From an uncultured Bacteroidales bacterium (lineage in GTDB: Bacteria > Bacteroidota > Bacteroidia > Bacteroidales > P3): a stretch of 36,116 nt of DNA. Location: the NCBI GenBank assembly GCA_937915785.1, contig CALGGY010000133.1:1-36116 (forward strand), read 5' to 3'. The notes under the pieces are model-generated. The model had not been told where the DNA came from. It did no database searches and saw only the letters and a list, made by a program, of their open reading frames with translations. Positions 15,755-23,956 of the stretch are shown here, one piece after another; position 1 is the first letter of the stretch, and each line of letters starts with the position of its first letter. A program made the position numbers and the translations under genes.

Positions 15755-17113
15755 TTATTTCTTTATGTACGACAAAAAGTCAAGGTCGAGCGAAAGGGCG
15801 AAAAACAGAGTTACTTTCCATTTGTCCACTATTTGGTCCTTGATGGAAAAACCGCTGGGCAATATGTCGCCTTCTTTGTATCCGTCGGCGAGCACTTTAT
15901 ATTCGGCCACGTTGGCACCTACTGTGAAATGGAAAAAGTCCACGAATTTGACACTTGGTCCGAAGTAGAAGTTTTTGAACAGGTTTGATCCGCCGAATCC
16001 CACATACACGCCAAGGTCGTAGGAGAAATCTTGGTCGAAACGTTTGAAATTGACGCCTTCGGAAGGCGTTTTGCTCTTATTTTTGTGGAAAAGCGGTGTC
16101 AGGTCCCATAGCATCACCGATGCGCCGGTTATAAAATCGAACTCCACGCTTCCCGAATTTTTGTTGGTTATGCGATATACCACTTGGTCTTTTACCCCGT
16201 CTTCACCGTCGGGCACTTCTATTACATCGGGACGGATGTACCAGTCCGGGGTGCGGTAGAAACGCATTGCAATGCCCTGAATCACACGCACTTTCTTTTT
16301 CTTGTTGGTGGCGGCGTTTATCTTGGCTTCGGCCTCTTCGGCGCGTTTGCGGGTGTATTTCAGTTCTTCTTCCTTTTGTATCACTATTTTTTCGGATTCC
16401 ATAAGGCGGTTCCGGAGCGAGTCGGAGAGGTGCAGGTAATGGTCGCGGTCGGTGCGTACGCGGCGGTAGTTGGCTTTTTGCGCCACAAGGTCGGTGTCGC
16501 GCAGGTCGAGTTCGCGGCGCAGGTACTCCACTTCGCGCTGCTTGGCTTCGATGTTCACCTCCTGCGATTTTATAAGTCCCTCAAGGCGTGTGGTTTCTAT
16601 GCGGCGGCTGCCTATGGAGTCGCGGTAGGTGCTTTCGTTGCGGGTGGCATTTAGTTCCATCTCCTGCAGCTGGCGCACTTTTTCGATAAGCTGGTTGTTT
16701 TTTTCGTCGAGCTGCCTGATAAGCTCCGAGTTGGCACTAAGCAGCGAGTCTTTGAGCCGCACGGTGGAACGGAGGCTTTTGCGGAGGCTTTCCACGGTGT
16801 TGAGCTGTTTCACGACTAAGGCTTTCAGCTTGGCCACGCTGTCTGCCCCAGACTGATATGCCGCCAGTTGCGACTGAGCGTCGGAGAGCTGGGCTTGCAG
16901 TGCCATTATGCGCTTGGCCATTGATGCCGAATCGGTGGCACGCATACGCTGGGCCTCCAGAAGGGTCTGCTCCGCGGCTCGCTGCCGGTTGCGGGCATTT
17001 TGCAACGTCTCATCGTTCTGTGCCAATGCCGTTTGAACACACAACAATGCCATCAGTGCCAAGAAAAGGCTTCTGTGCAAGGTTCTCAATATTCGACGGT
17101 TTCTATTTTTCAT
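15755..17113 (-). CDS. secreted coiled-coil protein with C-terminal beta-barrel-like domain
   Basis: 452 residues, family not recognised. A Sec signal peptide with a long basic start (about residues 1-31, ending TALAQ) precedes a coiled coil of roughly 240 residues (about 33-270: heptad-like Leu with Glu/Arg/Gln, for example QLDEKNNQLIEKVRQLQEME). A basic patch NKKKKVRV leads into a C-terminal region of about 175 residues with alternating strands (FDQDFSYDLGVYVGFGG, then FFHFTVGANVAEY and LFFALSLDLDF) like an outer-membrane protein. The layout suggests a periplasm-spanning rod attached to an outer-membrane domain. Its own -7 box lies just upstream and the UpxY-like gene follows at 9 nt. Confidence 0.7.
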   Translation of the reverse strand: MKNRNRRILRTLHRSLFLALMALLCVQTALAQNDETLQNARNRQRAAEQTLLEAQRMRATDSASMAKRIMALQAQLSDAQSQLAAYQSGADSVAKLKALVVKQLNTVESLRKSLRSTVRLKDSLLSANSELIRQLDEKNNQLIEKVRQLQEMELNATRNESTYRDSIGSRRIETTRLEGLIKSQEVNIEAKQREVEYLRRELDLRDTDLVAQKANYRRVRTDRDHYLHLSDSLRNRLMESEKIVIQKEEELKYTRKRAEEAEAKINAATNKKKKVRVIQGIAMRFYRTPDWYIRPDVIEVPDGEDGVKDQVVYRITNKNSGSVEFDFITGASVMLWDLTPLFHKNKSKTPSEGVNFKRFDQDFSYDLGVYVGFGGSNLFKNFYFGPSVKFVDFFHFTVGANVAEYKVLADGYKEGDILPSGFSIKDQIVDKWKVTLFFALSLDLDFLSYIKK

Positions 17114-17139
17114 TACTAGATTGTCTGTTTTTGGCGTTG

Positions 17140-17147
17140 CAAAAATA
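17140..17147 (-). promoter_or_regulatory. -7 promoter element of the coiled-coil gene
   Basis: TATTTTTG on the minus strand, 26 bp before the ATG at 17113. The -33 box is not clear. It would drive the coiled-coil, UpxY, ftsE and OmpA-family genes. Confidence 0.5.
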
Positions 17148-17214
17148 AAGAAATATCTTTTGCCGACACACCGTTTTTGACATTATTTTTCAACACTTGA
17201 ATGTTGCAATCGGC

Positions 17215-18687
17215 TCAGTTGCCCGCAACGATGGCGGCGAGCAGGCGGTCCACCTTGGGCCGCAGTGCTGAGGCTCCCGAAGTGCTGTTGTTTACAAGTA
17301 TCGAAAAACTCACTTTGTCGCCGTTTGGCCGTGTGGCGTAGCCGGCATAAGACGAAACTCCTGTCATGGTGCCGGTTTTCACACGCATGTCGGTGCCGGC
17401 GGGCAGGGCATTTTTCAGCAGGTTACGCACGGTGCCGTTTTCGCCAACCTTGGGCAGGGAGTTGCGGAAGTCGATAAAATAGTCGGTTTTAGAAATTTTG
17501 GCAAGGAAATCGGTGAAAAAACGTGCCGTGGCAAGTCCACCGCGCGACAGTCCCGACCCATCGACAACGTTCACGGCCGACATATCCAAGTCCTTGTCGC
17601 TCAGGTATTTGTTCACAGCTTTCACAGCATTGTCGAAATTGCCTTTGTTGTACATTTTGTATCCAAGGTATTTGAATATGCTTTCGGCGTACAGGTTGTT
17701 GCTGGTCATATTGGTATATTGCGCGACCACAACATAAGGCACTGAGTAATACTCGAATAGCACGGTATAGTTTTTTGGTGTTGACGACACTTCGTCGGAG
17801 GCGTGCGAGGTAACGTTGACGTTTTTATGCCGCAGATAAACGGAGAACAACTCGGCGCAGGTTTTTCCGGGATTTGGCATAGCGCCCCTCACCCTGAAAT
17901 TGCTTTGTCCCAGCGGTACGGTGCCTTCGTAGTAGCGCATCGACGCTGTGGGTGTGCCGTATATCACCACTTTGTCGCCGGAGTTTGCCGGACCGGTGGT
18001 AACGTGATTTTGGTGCCGAACGTCGATGCCTTTGGGCTGAATATGGTCGATGTCGGCGGGAAAACCTTCGCGGCGGTCGGGGTTGAAATACACGAAGTAC
18101 ATGTTTTCGTGGAAATTAAGTCCTGTTGCGCCGCAGCCGTAGTAGTTTCCCACGTCGCCCCACTGCCACGTGTCGTGTAGTTGAGTGCCTCCGAAAATGG
18201 TGGCGTCGGCAAGCACGCGTCCGTTCACGCTGATAATGCCTGCTTTGCGGATGGCGTTGTGCCAAAGTCGGAACAGGGTGTCCATGGATGTTTGGCGATA
18301 GCGGTACGACCCAAGCAGGGGGTCGCCGCCGCCAATGATGAGCAAATCGCCGTTGAGCACGCCGTCGGGGGTGACACTGCCGGTGTAGGCGAGCATCGTT
18401 TTGAAACGGAATGCCTTGCCCATATATTCGAACCCTGCCGCCGTGGTGAACAGTTTCATAAGCGAGGCGGGCGACATCAGCCGGTCGGCGTCGTAGGTGT
18501 ATTCTTCTTTTCCTTGAGTTATATTGTACACGCTTACGCCGATAGAAGCGTGTTTCAGTTGTGGGTCGGAGGTGATGCGCTTCACCTCGTCGGCAATTTT
18601 TTTGTTCTGTGCCAAAAGCGATCCGCCAAAGGCGACAAAAGTAGCGAAAGCGAATAATAAAATCTTGTTGGAAAGCAGTTTAGTCAT
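17215..18687 (-). CDS. dacB: D-alanyl-D-alanine carboxypeptidase/endopeptidase (PBP4, peptidase S13)
   Basis: 490 residues with an N-terminal signal/anchor (LLSNKILLFAFATFVAFGGS). The class C penicillin-binding fold is shown by SxxK in MSPASLMKL (Ser75, Lys78), SxN in MTSNNLYAE, the S13 signature VDGSGLSRGG and the KTG triad in VKTGTMTGVSSYAGY (about 437-439). The enzyme trims D-Ala from pentapeptides and cuts D-Ala-mDAP cross-links in the periplasm. I use the ATG at 18687, which overlaps the last 8 nt of engB; a TTG 9 nt upstream is the alternative. It is the last gene of the glsA-glsB-engB-dacB group. Confidence 0.93.
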   Translation of the reverse strand: MTKLLSNKILLFAFATFVAFGGSLLAQNKKIADEVKRITSDPQLKHASIGVSVYNITQGKEEYTYDADRLMSPASLMKLFTTAAGFEYMGKAFRFKTMLAYTGSVTPDGVLNGDLLIIGGGDPLLGSYRYRQTSMDTLFRLWHNAIRKAGIISVNGRVLADATIFGGTQLHDTWQWGDVGNYYGCGATGLNFHENMYFVYFNPDRREGFPADIDHIQPKGIDVRHQNHVTTGPANSGDKVVIYGTPTASMRYYEGTVPLGQSNFRVRGAMPNPGKTCAELFSVYLRHKNVNVTSHASDEVSSTPKNYTVLFEYYSVPYVVVAQYTNMTSNNLYAESIFKYLGYKMYNKGNFDNAVKAVNKYLSDKDLDMSAVNVVDGSGLSRGGLATARFFTDFLAKISKTDYFIDFRNSLPKVGENGTVRNLLKNALPAGTDMRVKTGTMTGVSSYAGYATRPNGDKVSFSILVNNSTSGASALRPKVDRLLAAIVAGN

Positions 18688-19288
18688 TGGTGGCAAAGTT
18701 TTGGTTCATTTCATCGATGGTTTGCAGTATCTGTTCGCGGCCGTAGCCCGTTACCGACGACGAGAGCATCATCTGCGGAAGCTCGTCCCAGTCCTGCATC
18801 AGGCGGCGTTTGAAAGAGGCGATATTGTGCATGGTTTCGCGCTGTTTATTTTTGTCGGTTTTTGTGAAAATCACCATCAGCGGCACACCGTTTTTGCCAA
18901 GAAAGTTGATGAACTCGATGTCAATCTCTTGTGGCGGTATTCGGGAGTCAACAAGCACAAACACGCACATAAGATTTTCGCGTTCAAGCAGATAGCCCTT
19001 CATCATTTTGATCCATTTTTCGCGTTGCTGTTTGGAGATGCGGGCATATCCGTATCCGGGCAGGTCCACAAGGTACCACTCGCCATTTATCTCGAAATGG
19101 TTTATGAGCTGTGTTTTGCCGGGCTGAACGCTGGTTTTGGCCAATTTACCGTTGGCTGTGAGCATGTTTATCAGCGACGACTTGCCCACGTTGCTCCGTC
19201 CCACAAAGGCGTATTCGGGCTTTTGGGGCGGAGGGCATTTGCGATGGTCGGCGTTGCTTACTACAAAAACGGCGCTTTTAATGTTCAT
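18680..19288 (-). CDS. engB: ribosome biogenesis GTP-binding protein EngB (YsxC/YihA)
   Basis: 202-residue TRAFAC GTPase needed for late assembly of the 50S subunit. G1 GRSNVGKSS (30-38), G2 region TSVQPGKTQLIN, G3 DLPGYGYA, G4 TKTDK and the G5-like LSSSVTGYG are all present. Length and motif wording are those of EngB. It overlaps glsB upstream by ATGA (19285-19288) and dacB downstream by 8 nt, so the group is probably one transcript with coupled translation. Confidence 0.96.
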   Translation of the reverse strand: MNIKSAVFVVSNADHRKCPPPQKPEYAFVGRSNVGKSSLINMLTANGKLAKTSVQPGKTQLINHFEINGEWYLVDLPGYGYARISKQQREKWIKMMKGYLLERENLMCVFVLVDSRIPPQEIDIEFINFLGKNGVPLMVIFTKTDKNKQRETMHNIASFKRRLMQDWDELPQMMLSSSVTGYGREQILQTIDEMNQNFATND

Positions 19289-20367
19289 TGTTCCGATAGG
19301 TTTTCGTCCTGATTATTAGCGTTTTTGCGAGCCGCACGCAAGGCACGGGTACGTTTGCCCAGTTCGGGGAATTTGAGTTTGCTCCAGTCGATGTTGAAAA
19401 ACAGCGGACGTTTGAAATAGCGGTTGCGGTTGCGGTACGACATCAGGTGACGGTCTTTCTTTTCGGGATAGATATCGTCCAAGGTAACCAGAATGCCCGT
19501 TTCGTCGACGTTGCCGAAAGGCGCATTGATGGCGGTGCCGAACGAAATCATGGTGGAAGAGAGGTTCATATATGCGTTTATCAGCGGCGGCACGGCACTG
19601 CCAAGTTCGCGCACGCGGCGCACAAGTATCTGATAATCTTCTTTGTAGTTGTGTCCGTTGAAAATTTTTACAAGCTCGTTGTAGTCGGAGCCTATCTTCA
19701 TGGGGTCGAAAGGCCAAACAAGTCCGTCGCGGTCGGGGAAATGCTTTTGGTAGAAATAAAGAATGTAATCCTTGGCCAAGCTGTCCATCTGCGGATACAT
19801 GGTTACCTTGCCGAAAAAATATCTGGTGTTGGGCATCTCCACGGCAATGGTGCCAAGTCCGTCCCAAAGGTTGTCGAGGGAGTACATTCCCTTACGCAAA
19901 TTATTGGATGGCTGATAATTGGGCTGAACAAAAGATCGTCCCAGCTCCACAGTATAAGGCAGGTAGTCGTTTACAAACCTTTCGGTGAAATGGAAAAGCT
20001 CGGCGGTGGGGCTGAAAAAAGTGCCGTCCACCTTACGTAATATGTTGGAACCGTGTATAAAACGGTATCCGCCTACAATCTCCTCGTCATCGGGGTTCCA
20101 AACAAAAAGCTGTTTGAAACAGTAGGGTTCGGGGGCTGTGTCGAACTCGTCTATGTCCATCTCCTTGCCGATGCCTCCTCCCTCGGTGGCGAAGCTTATC
20201 TCGCGCAAGCGGCCTATCTCGCGCATTATGTTTGGCGAGTGCTCGGCGGTGGTAACATATATTTCGTTGTTGCCAAAATTGGAGCGACGAAGAAATATAT
20301 CACGCTTTAGCTCTTTCTTAATCAGGGCTTTATCCACAGGCGGTATAATATAGCTGAGGTCAGTCAT
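19285..20367 (-). CDS. glsB: GNAT-type N-acyltransferase, glycine-lipid synthesis (GlsB-like)
   Basis: 360 residues of the OlsB/hemolysin-like acyltransferase group. Motifs visible are LREISFATEGGGIGKEMDIDEFD, NPDDEEIVGGYRFI, ELGRSFVQPNYQ and DNLWDGLGTIAVE. In Bacteroides thetaiotaomicron the homologous GlsB N-acylates glycine with a 3-hydroxy fatty acid (making the commendamide-type N-acyl glycine). GlsA then adds a second acyl chain to give glycine lipid. Its partner glsA lies 12 nt upstream here, which supports this reading over ornithine lipid synthesis. The protein is cytoplasmic or peripheral. The C-terminus is basic (RTRALRAARKNANN). Substrate assignment rests on family and pairing, not on a diagnostic residue. 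Confidence 0.85.
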   Translation of the reverse strand: MTDLSYIIPPVDKALIKKELKRDIFLRRSNFGNNEIYVTTAEHSPNIMREIGRLREISFATEGGGIGKEMDIDEFDTAPEPYCFKQLFVWNPDDEEIVGGYRFIHGSNILRKVDGTFFSPTAELFHFTERFVNDYLPYTVELGRSFVQPNYQPSNNLRKGMYSLDNLWDGLGTIAVEMPNTRYFFGKVTMYPQMDSLAKDYILYFYQKHFPDRDGLVWPFDPMKIGSDYNELVKIFNGHNYKEDYQILVRRVRELGSAVPPLINAYMNLSSTMISFGTAINAPFGNVDETGILVTLDDIYPEKKDRHLMSYRNRNRYFKRPLFFNIDWSKLKFPELGKRTRALRAARKNANNQDENLSEQ

Positions 20368-20379
20368 TGCAGGTGATGA

Positions 20380-21240
20380 TTATTCGAATTTGTTGTTTGG
20401 GTTATCGTTGAGGGTGTAAACGTAGTCGCGCACGCGTGCGGCCCACTCTTCGGGCTTGCGGCTTTTGTCGAAAGTGCCGCTGGATATGGTGGGACCGAAA
20501 ACAAGACGTATCTTTCCGTTGCGCAAACGGAACATCTCGCTCGGCAGCAGCAGCTGCTCAAAGTTGAAACCTATGTGCAACGCCTTGCGGATATTGGCCC
20601 AGCGGTAGAAACGCTTGGAGTTGTGGGCATCAACAAAAACGGGGGTTACGTCGCGATGGTAACGCACAGATTTTTTCACGAAAGTCCGTTTCCATTCCAA
20701 GTCCTTTATCACGCCGTTGCGTTTGCGCGAACACAGTCCGGCAGGGAAATAGAGCAGGGTGTTTTGTCCGGCAAAGGCCTCCTCGAGCACTTTCACATTG
20801 TCAGTGTTTTTGCCAAACTTGTTGATAGGCACGAAACTTTTGCGCAGGCCGGGCAGGTAAAGCAGTATGTCGTTTACGGGAAAAAGAATGTCGGGACGGG
20901 TGCGGCCCACTTCGGCGATAAGCGCCATGCCGTCGACGCCGCCAAGGGGGTGGTTGCCCACTATCATGGGGTTGGGGGTGCCGGAAGGCATGTTTTCGGG
21001 ATTTACAATCTCCACGGTGATGTTGAGCTCCTGCAAGATGCACTGGGCAAATTCGGGGCCAAACTTGTCGCGATACTTGTAGATAAGGGCGTTTATCTCA
21101 TCCAAGTGCAGCAAACGGCCAAACCAGCGAACCACAAACTTGGGCAACCAGCGGTGCAGACGCTCGCTTTTCGACTTTATCACCTTGTCGAGGTCAATAA
21201 ATCGCTCGCCAATTTCAATATTATCGATATTTTCTGACAT
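20380..21240 (-). CDS. glsA: lysophospholipid-type acyltransferase, glycine-lipid O-acyltransferase (GlsA-like)
   Basis: PlsC-type acyltransferase (286 aa) that would O-acylate the hydroxyl of the N-acyl glycine made by GlsB. The acyl-acceptor motif is NHPLGGVDG, a His-x5-Asp spacing rather than the common His-x4-Asp, as is seen in this Bacteroidota group. FVPINKFGKN, LLYFPAGLCSRKRNGVIKD (the FPEG-like block) and VTPVFVDAHNS follow in the usual order. I start at the ATG at 21240 (MSENIDNIEI), 24 nt after the -7 box; the ATG at 21249 is possible but leaves a very short leader. The open frame farther upstream crosses the promoter and is not coding. Confidence 0.85.
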   Translation of the reverse strand: MSENIDNIEIGERFIDLDKVIKSKSERLHRWLPKFVVRWFGRLLHLDEINALIYKYRDKFGPEFAQCILQELNITVEIVNPENMPSGTPNPMIVGNHPLGGVDGMALIAEVGRTRPDILFPVNDILLYLPGLRKSFVPINKFGKNTDNVKVLEEAFAGQNTLLYFPAGLCSRKRNGVIKDLEWKRTFVKKSVRYHRDVTPVFVDAHNSKRFYRWANIRKALHIGFNFEQLLLPSEMFRLRNGKIRLVFGPTISSGTFDKSRKPEEWAARVRDYVYTLNDNPNNKFE

Positions 21241-21263
21241 TTTTTCCATTTTAAAACAATCTG

Positions 21264-21295
21264 CAAAAATACGATTTTTTCGGCAAAAAAGCAAA
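21264..21295 (-). promoter_or_regulatory. -33/-7 promoter of glsA-glsB-engB-dacB
   Basis: On the minus strand, TTTG at 21295-21292, a 20-nt spacer and TATTTTTG at 21271-21264 fit the consensus. The start site near 21257 gives a leader of about 17 nt to the glsA ATG. Confidence 0.72.
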
Positions 21296-21332
21296 TTGAA
21301 ATTATCGGCATGGCTTATCAAGTTTTTTTTCG

Positions 21333-21340
21333 TATATTTG
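21333..21340 (+). promoter_or_regulatory. -7 promoter element of the deacetylase operon
   Basis: TATATTTG fits TAnnTTTG and lies 61 nt before the ATG at 21402. It is divergent from the glsA promoter, whose -33 box is only 37 nt away. No clear -33 TTTG is seen. Confidence 0.5.
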
Positions 21341-21401
21341 CACGTTTGCAATGTTTGTAATAAAGCATGCACATTATTGTAATTAAAAACATTACGGCAA
21401 A

Positions 21402-22724
21402 ATGTCAAGACTAACGGCACAGATACCCGACAACAACATTGAGGAACGGAAACACATCATTTCCGCCCTGTTTGCCGATTTTCTGCTCGCCGAACCACCC
21501 CTGATACAAGTTTCAGACACCGACTGCACCACACTTACGTGCGATGGCAAGTCAATCCTTTTCCGCGACCATCTGTGGAACGCCCACCCCAAGCCCCTCT
21601 CCTACCTCGACATCCGCAACCTGCCAAGCCCAACAACCTGCACCAACCCTTTCGCTCTGGAAAAAGACATCGTTGTCCTGTTCGGAAACGACGAATTGAC
21701 CATTACCGACAACGCAATTACCTGTGGCATAGATATTTGGGCATCGGCTTTTTTTATGCTCACCCGATGGGAGGAATACGTGAACCCCACCCGCGATGAG
21801 CACGGAAGATTTCCTGCCGCCGAAAGCACTGCACTGAAACACAACTTCTTGCACCGTCCAGTGGTGAACGAATATGCCGAAATGCTACGCCGGATGATGG
21901 AACATCTGAATTTCGACATCGCTCCGAAAAAAGCTCGTTTTCGACCCATTCTCACCCACGACATCGACATTTTGCAGAGCAACCCCAAATGGAAATCTAT
22001 AGCCGGCGACGTCCTCAAACGCCACGACCTGCGCCTTGCCCTGTCGCGCCTTGCCGAGCCACACAATGTGTACGACACTTTCAACTTTCTGATGGACCAA
22101 TCGGAAAAGGCCGGCACCCGCTCCATTTTCTTTTTCATGGCCGCCGACCACAGGTTGGGACACTCTTGCAACTATCTGAACACCAGAAAGTTTGCACAGA
22201 CAACCAAAGAAATCAAACAACGTGGACACATCATCGGGTTCCATGCCGGACACGGCACCGCCGACAATCCGCAACAATACGCCGATGAGTTGCAGTTGCT
22301 GCGTAACAGGACAGGACTAAACATAACCTTTTCGCGCCAGCATTTCCTTAAATTCGACATGCCTCATACTTTCAACATATTGGAAGACAATGGCATAAGC
22401 CACGACTTCAGTCTTGGATACAGCCAGTGCGACGGGTTCCGCTGTGGCACGGGCAACAGCTACAGGGTGTTCGATTTCCTGAACCGCAAAACGCTGAACC
22501 TCCGCGAAGTACCGCTAATAACCATGGACGGAACGCTGAAAAACAACAAACAGCTCTCTCCCGCACAAGCCGAGGAGCAAATCCACAACACACTGAAAAT
22601 CTGCACAAAGAACCGAACTCCATTTAGTCTGCTTTTCCACAACTCAAGTTTCGACAATTACACTTGGCAAGGTTGGAAACAACTGTATATCAACATCATA
22701 AACCAAATCTGCCAACAACCATGA
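21402..22724 (+). CDS. polysaccharide deacetylase family protein
   Basis: 440 residues. The N-terminal ~130 residues form the domain that precedes deacetylases in Bacteroidota (GIDIWASAFFMLTRWEEY is its conserved core). The carbohydrate esterase 4-like NodB fold follows: motif 1 FRPILTHDIDIL (His and Asp metal ligands), TRSIFFFMAADHRLG, then HIIGFHAGHGTADNP (metal-binding His), and a late FSLLFHNSSFDNY. It would remove acetyl groups from a surface or lipid-linked polysaccharide. There is no signal peptide, so it may act on the cytoplasmic side. Its stop overlaps the start of the glycosyltransferase (ATGA, 22721-22724). Confidence 0.87.
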   Translation: MSRLTAQIPDNNIEERKHIISALFADFLLAEPPLIQVSDTDCTTLTCDGKSILFRDHLWNAHPKPLSYLDIRNLPSPTTCTNPFALEKDIVVLFGNDELTITDNAITCGIDIWASAFFMLTRWEEYVNPTRDEHGRFPAAESTALKHNFLHRPVVNEYAEMLRRMMEHLNFDIAPKKARFRPILTHDIDILQSNPKWKSIAGDVLKRHDLRLALSRLAEPHNVYDTFNFLMDQSEKAGTRSIFFFMAADHRLGHSCNYLNTRKFAQTTKEIKQRGHIIGFHAGHGTADNPQQYADELQLLRNRTGLNITFSRQHFLKFDMPHTFNILEDNGISHDFSLGYSQCDGFRCGTGNSYRVFDFLNRKTLNLREVPLITMDGTLKNNKQLSPAQAEEQIHNTLKICTKNRTPFSLLFHNSSFDNYTWQGWKQLYINIINQICQQP

Positions 22725-23956
22725 AACAGCTGCTAATGCTATTGGACCATTTCCCTCCTGCCTTTGCGCCGCGCATGGGATATCTGGCCAAATATCTGAA
22801 AGACATGGGGTGGGACGCTGTCGCACTGCATTGTCCTCATCCTGAAATCAACACCGGGTTTGAACATCTTGCAAAATATATCGAAAACTATAATATTGAC
22901 ATAAAGCATTTGTTTAAAAACCATACAATAAATCGCTTTTTATCAGAATTTTACGGACTAACAAAATTTCGACACCTTTGGTCTTTGGACGATGAAGCCA
23001 TGTATAAAAAGACACAGGAAATTCTGAAATGCCGGCATTTTGACGCCATTATTTGCTCTACCGCAAGTTTCTTCCCTCTGAACTGTGCATCACGTATTGC
23101 CAAGGAGACAAAACTGCCAATGCTCATAGATTTGCGCGATATCTATGAACAAAACACCAACTTATTATCCACCAACACTTTATCGCGACTTCTACACAAA
23201 AGGCAAATTGTCAGACGCAACAAAATTCTTGCCAACGCCGCGGCAGTAACAACCGTTTCCTCTTGGCACAAAAATTTTTTGTCGCAGTTTAACAACAATA
23301 CCTCACTTGTTTTCAATGGCTTTGACGAAAACATTTTTGTTTTTCCAAAAGCCATTGAAACAAAAAAATTTACCATAACCTATACTGGAAGCATCACTTT
23401 AAATGGCGAAGATTCGCAACGCTCCCCTGAACTCCTATTCCAAGCTGTTTCCGAACAACAAAATAAACAAAATGTCTCTACGGAAAACATCTGCATCCGC
23501 TTTTTCACCAATGAACAAAGTTTTCCTTTAATTAAGCATCTGGCAAAGAAATATAATGTGGAAAATGTGGAAACACACGGCAGAGTAGCCGCTGTGGAAG
23601 TCCCACAACTATTGTACAACAGCAACATACTTCTGCTGCTGGCTTCGGAAAAAAACACCCGCGGCGTGCTCACCACAAAACTGTTTGAATACATGGCCTC
23701 CAACCGCGAAATACTGTGCATCCCCAACAGCGGCGGCGAAATAGAGCATCTGCTCACCCAATCGCAGGCGGGATGTTGTATCAACACTTTACCAGAACTC
23801 TGCGCGTATCTGAAATTCAAATACAACGAATGGCAGAAGAAGCACTATGTAGAGCCCCACACCGACCGATTGTTTGCCGAAAACTTCTCGCGCGAGCGGC
23901 AAGCCATGCAATTTGTGAACATACTGAATAACATAATAAAAACCAACAACTTATGA
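22721..23956 (+). CDS. glycosyltransferase, GT4-like (GT-B fold)
   Basis: 411 residues. The N-terminus (MKQLLMLLDHFPPAFAPRMGYLAKYLKDMG) is the acceptor-side Rossmann half of a GT-B enzyme. VTTVSSWHKNFLSQF and KFTITYTGSITLNGEDS mark the hinge. The C-terminal donor half has HGRVAAVEVPQLLYNSNILLLL, TTKLFEYMASNREILCIPN and the conserved Glu-containing stretch SGGEIEHLL, as in GT4. It would move a sugar onto a lipid-linked or surface glycan; donor and acceptor are unknown. The middle third is visibly more AT-rich than its neighbours. It overlaps both flanking genes by ATGA, so the deacetylase and this enzyme probably work on the same glycan. Confidence 0.85.
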   Translation: MKQLLMLLDHFPPAFAPRMGYLAKYLKDMGWDAVALHCPHPEINTGFEHLAKYIENYNIDIKHLFKNHTINRFLSEFYGLTKFRHLWSLDDEAMYKKTQEILKCRHFDAIICSTASFFPLNCASRIAKETKLPMLIDLRDIYEQNTNLLSTNTLSRLLHKRQIVRRNKILANAAAVTTVSSWHKNFLSQFNNNTSLVFNGFDENIFVFPKAIETKKFTITYTGSITLNGEDSQRSPELLFQAVSEQQNKQNVSTENICIRFFTNEQSFPLIKHLAKKYNVENVETHGRVAAVEVPQLLYNSNILLLLASEKNTRGVLTTKLFEYMASNREILCIPNSGGEIEHLLTQSQAGCCINTLPELCAYLKFKYNEWQKKHYVEPHTDRLFAENFSRERQAMQFVNILNNIIKTNNL

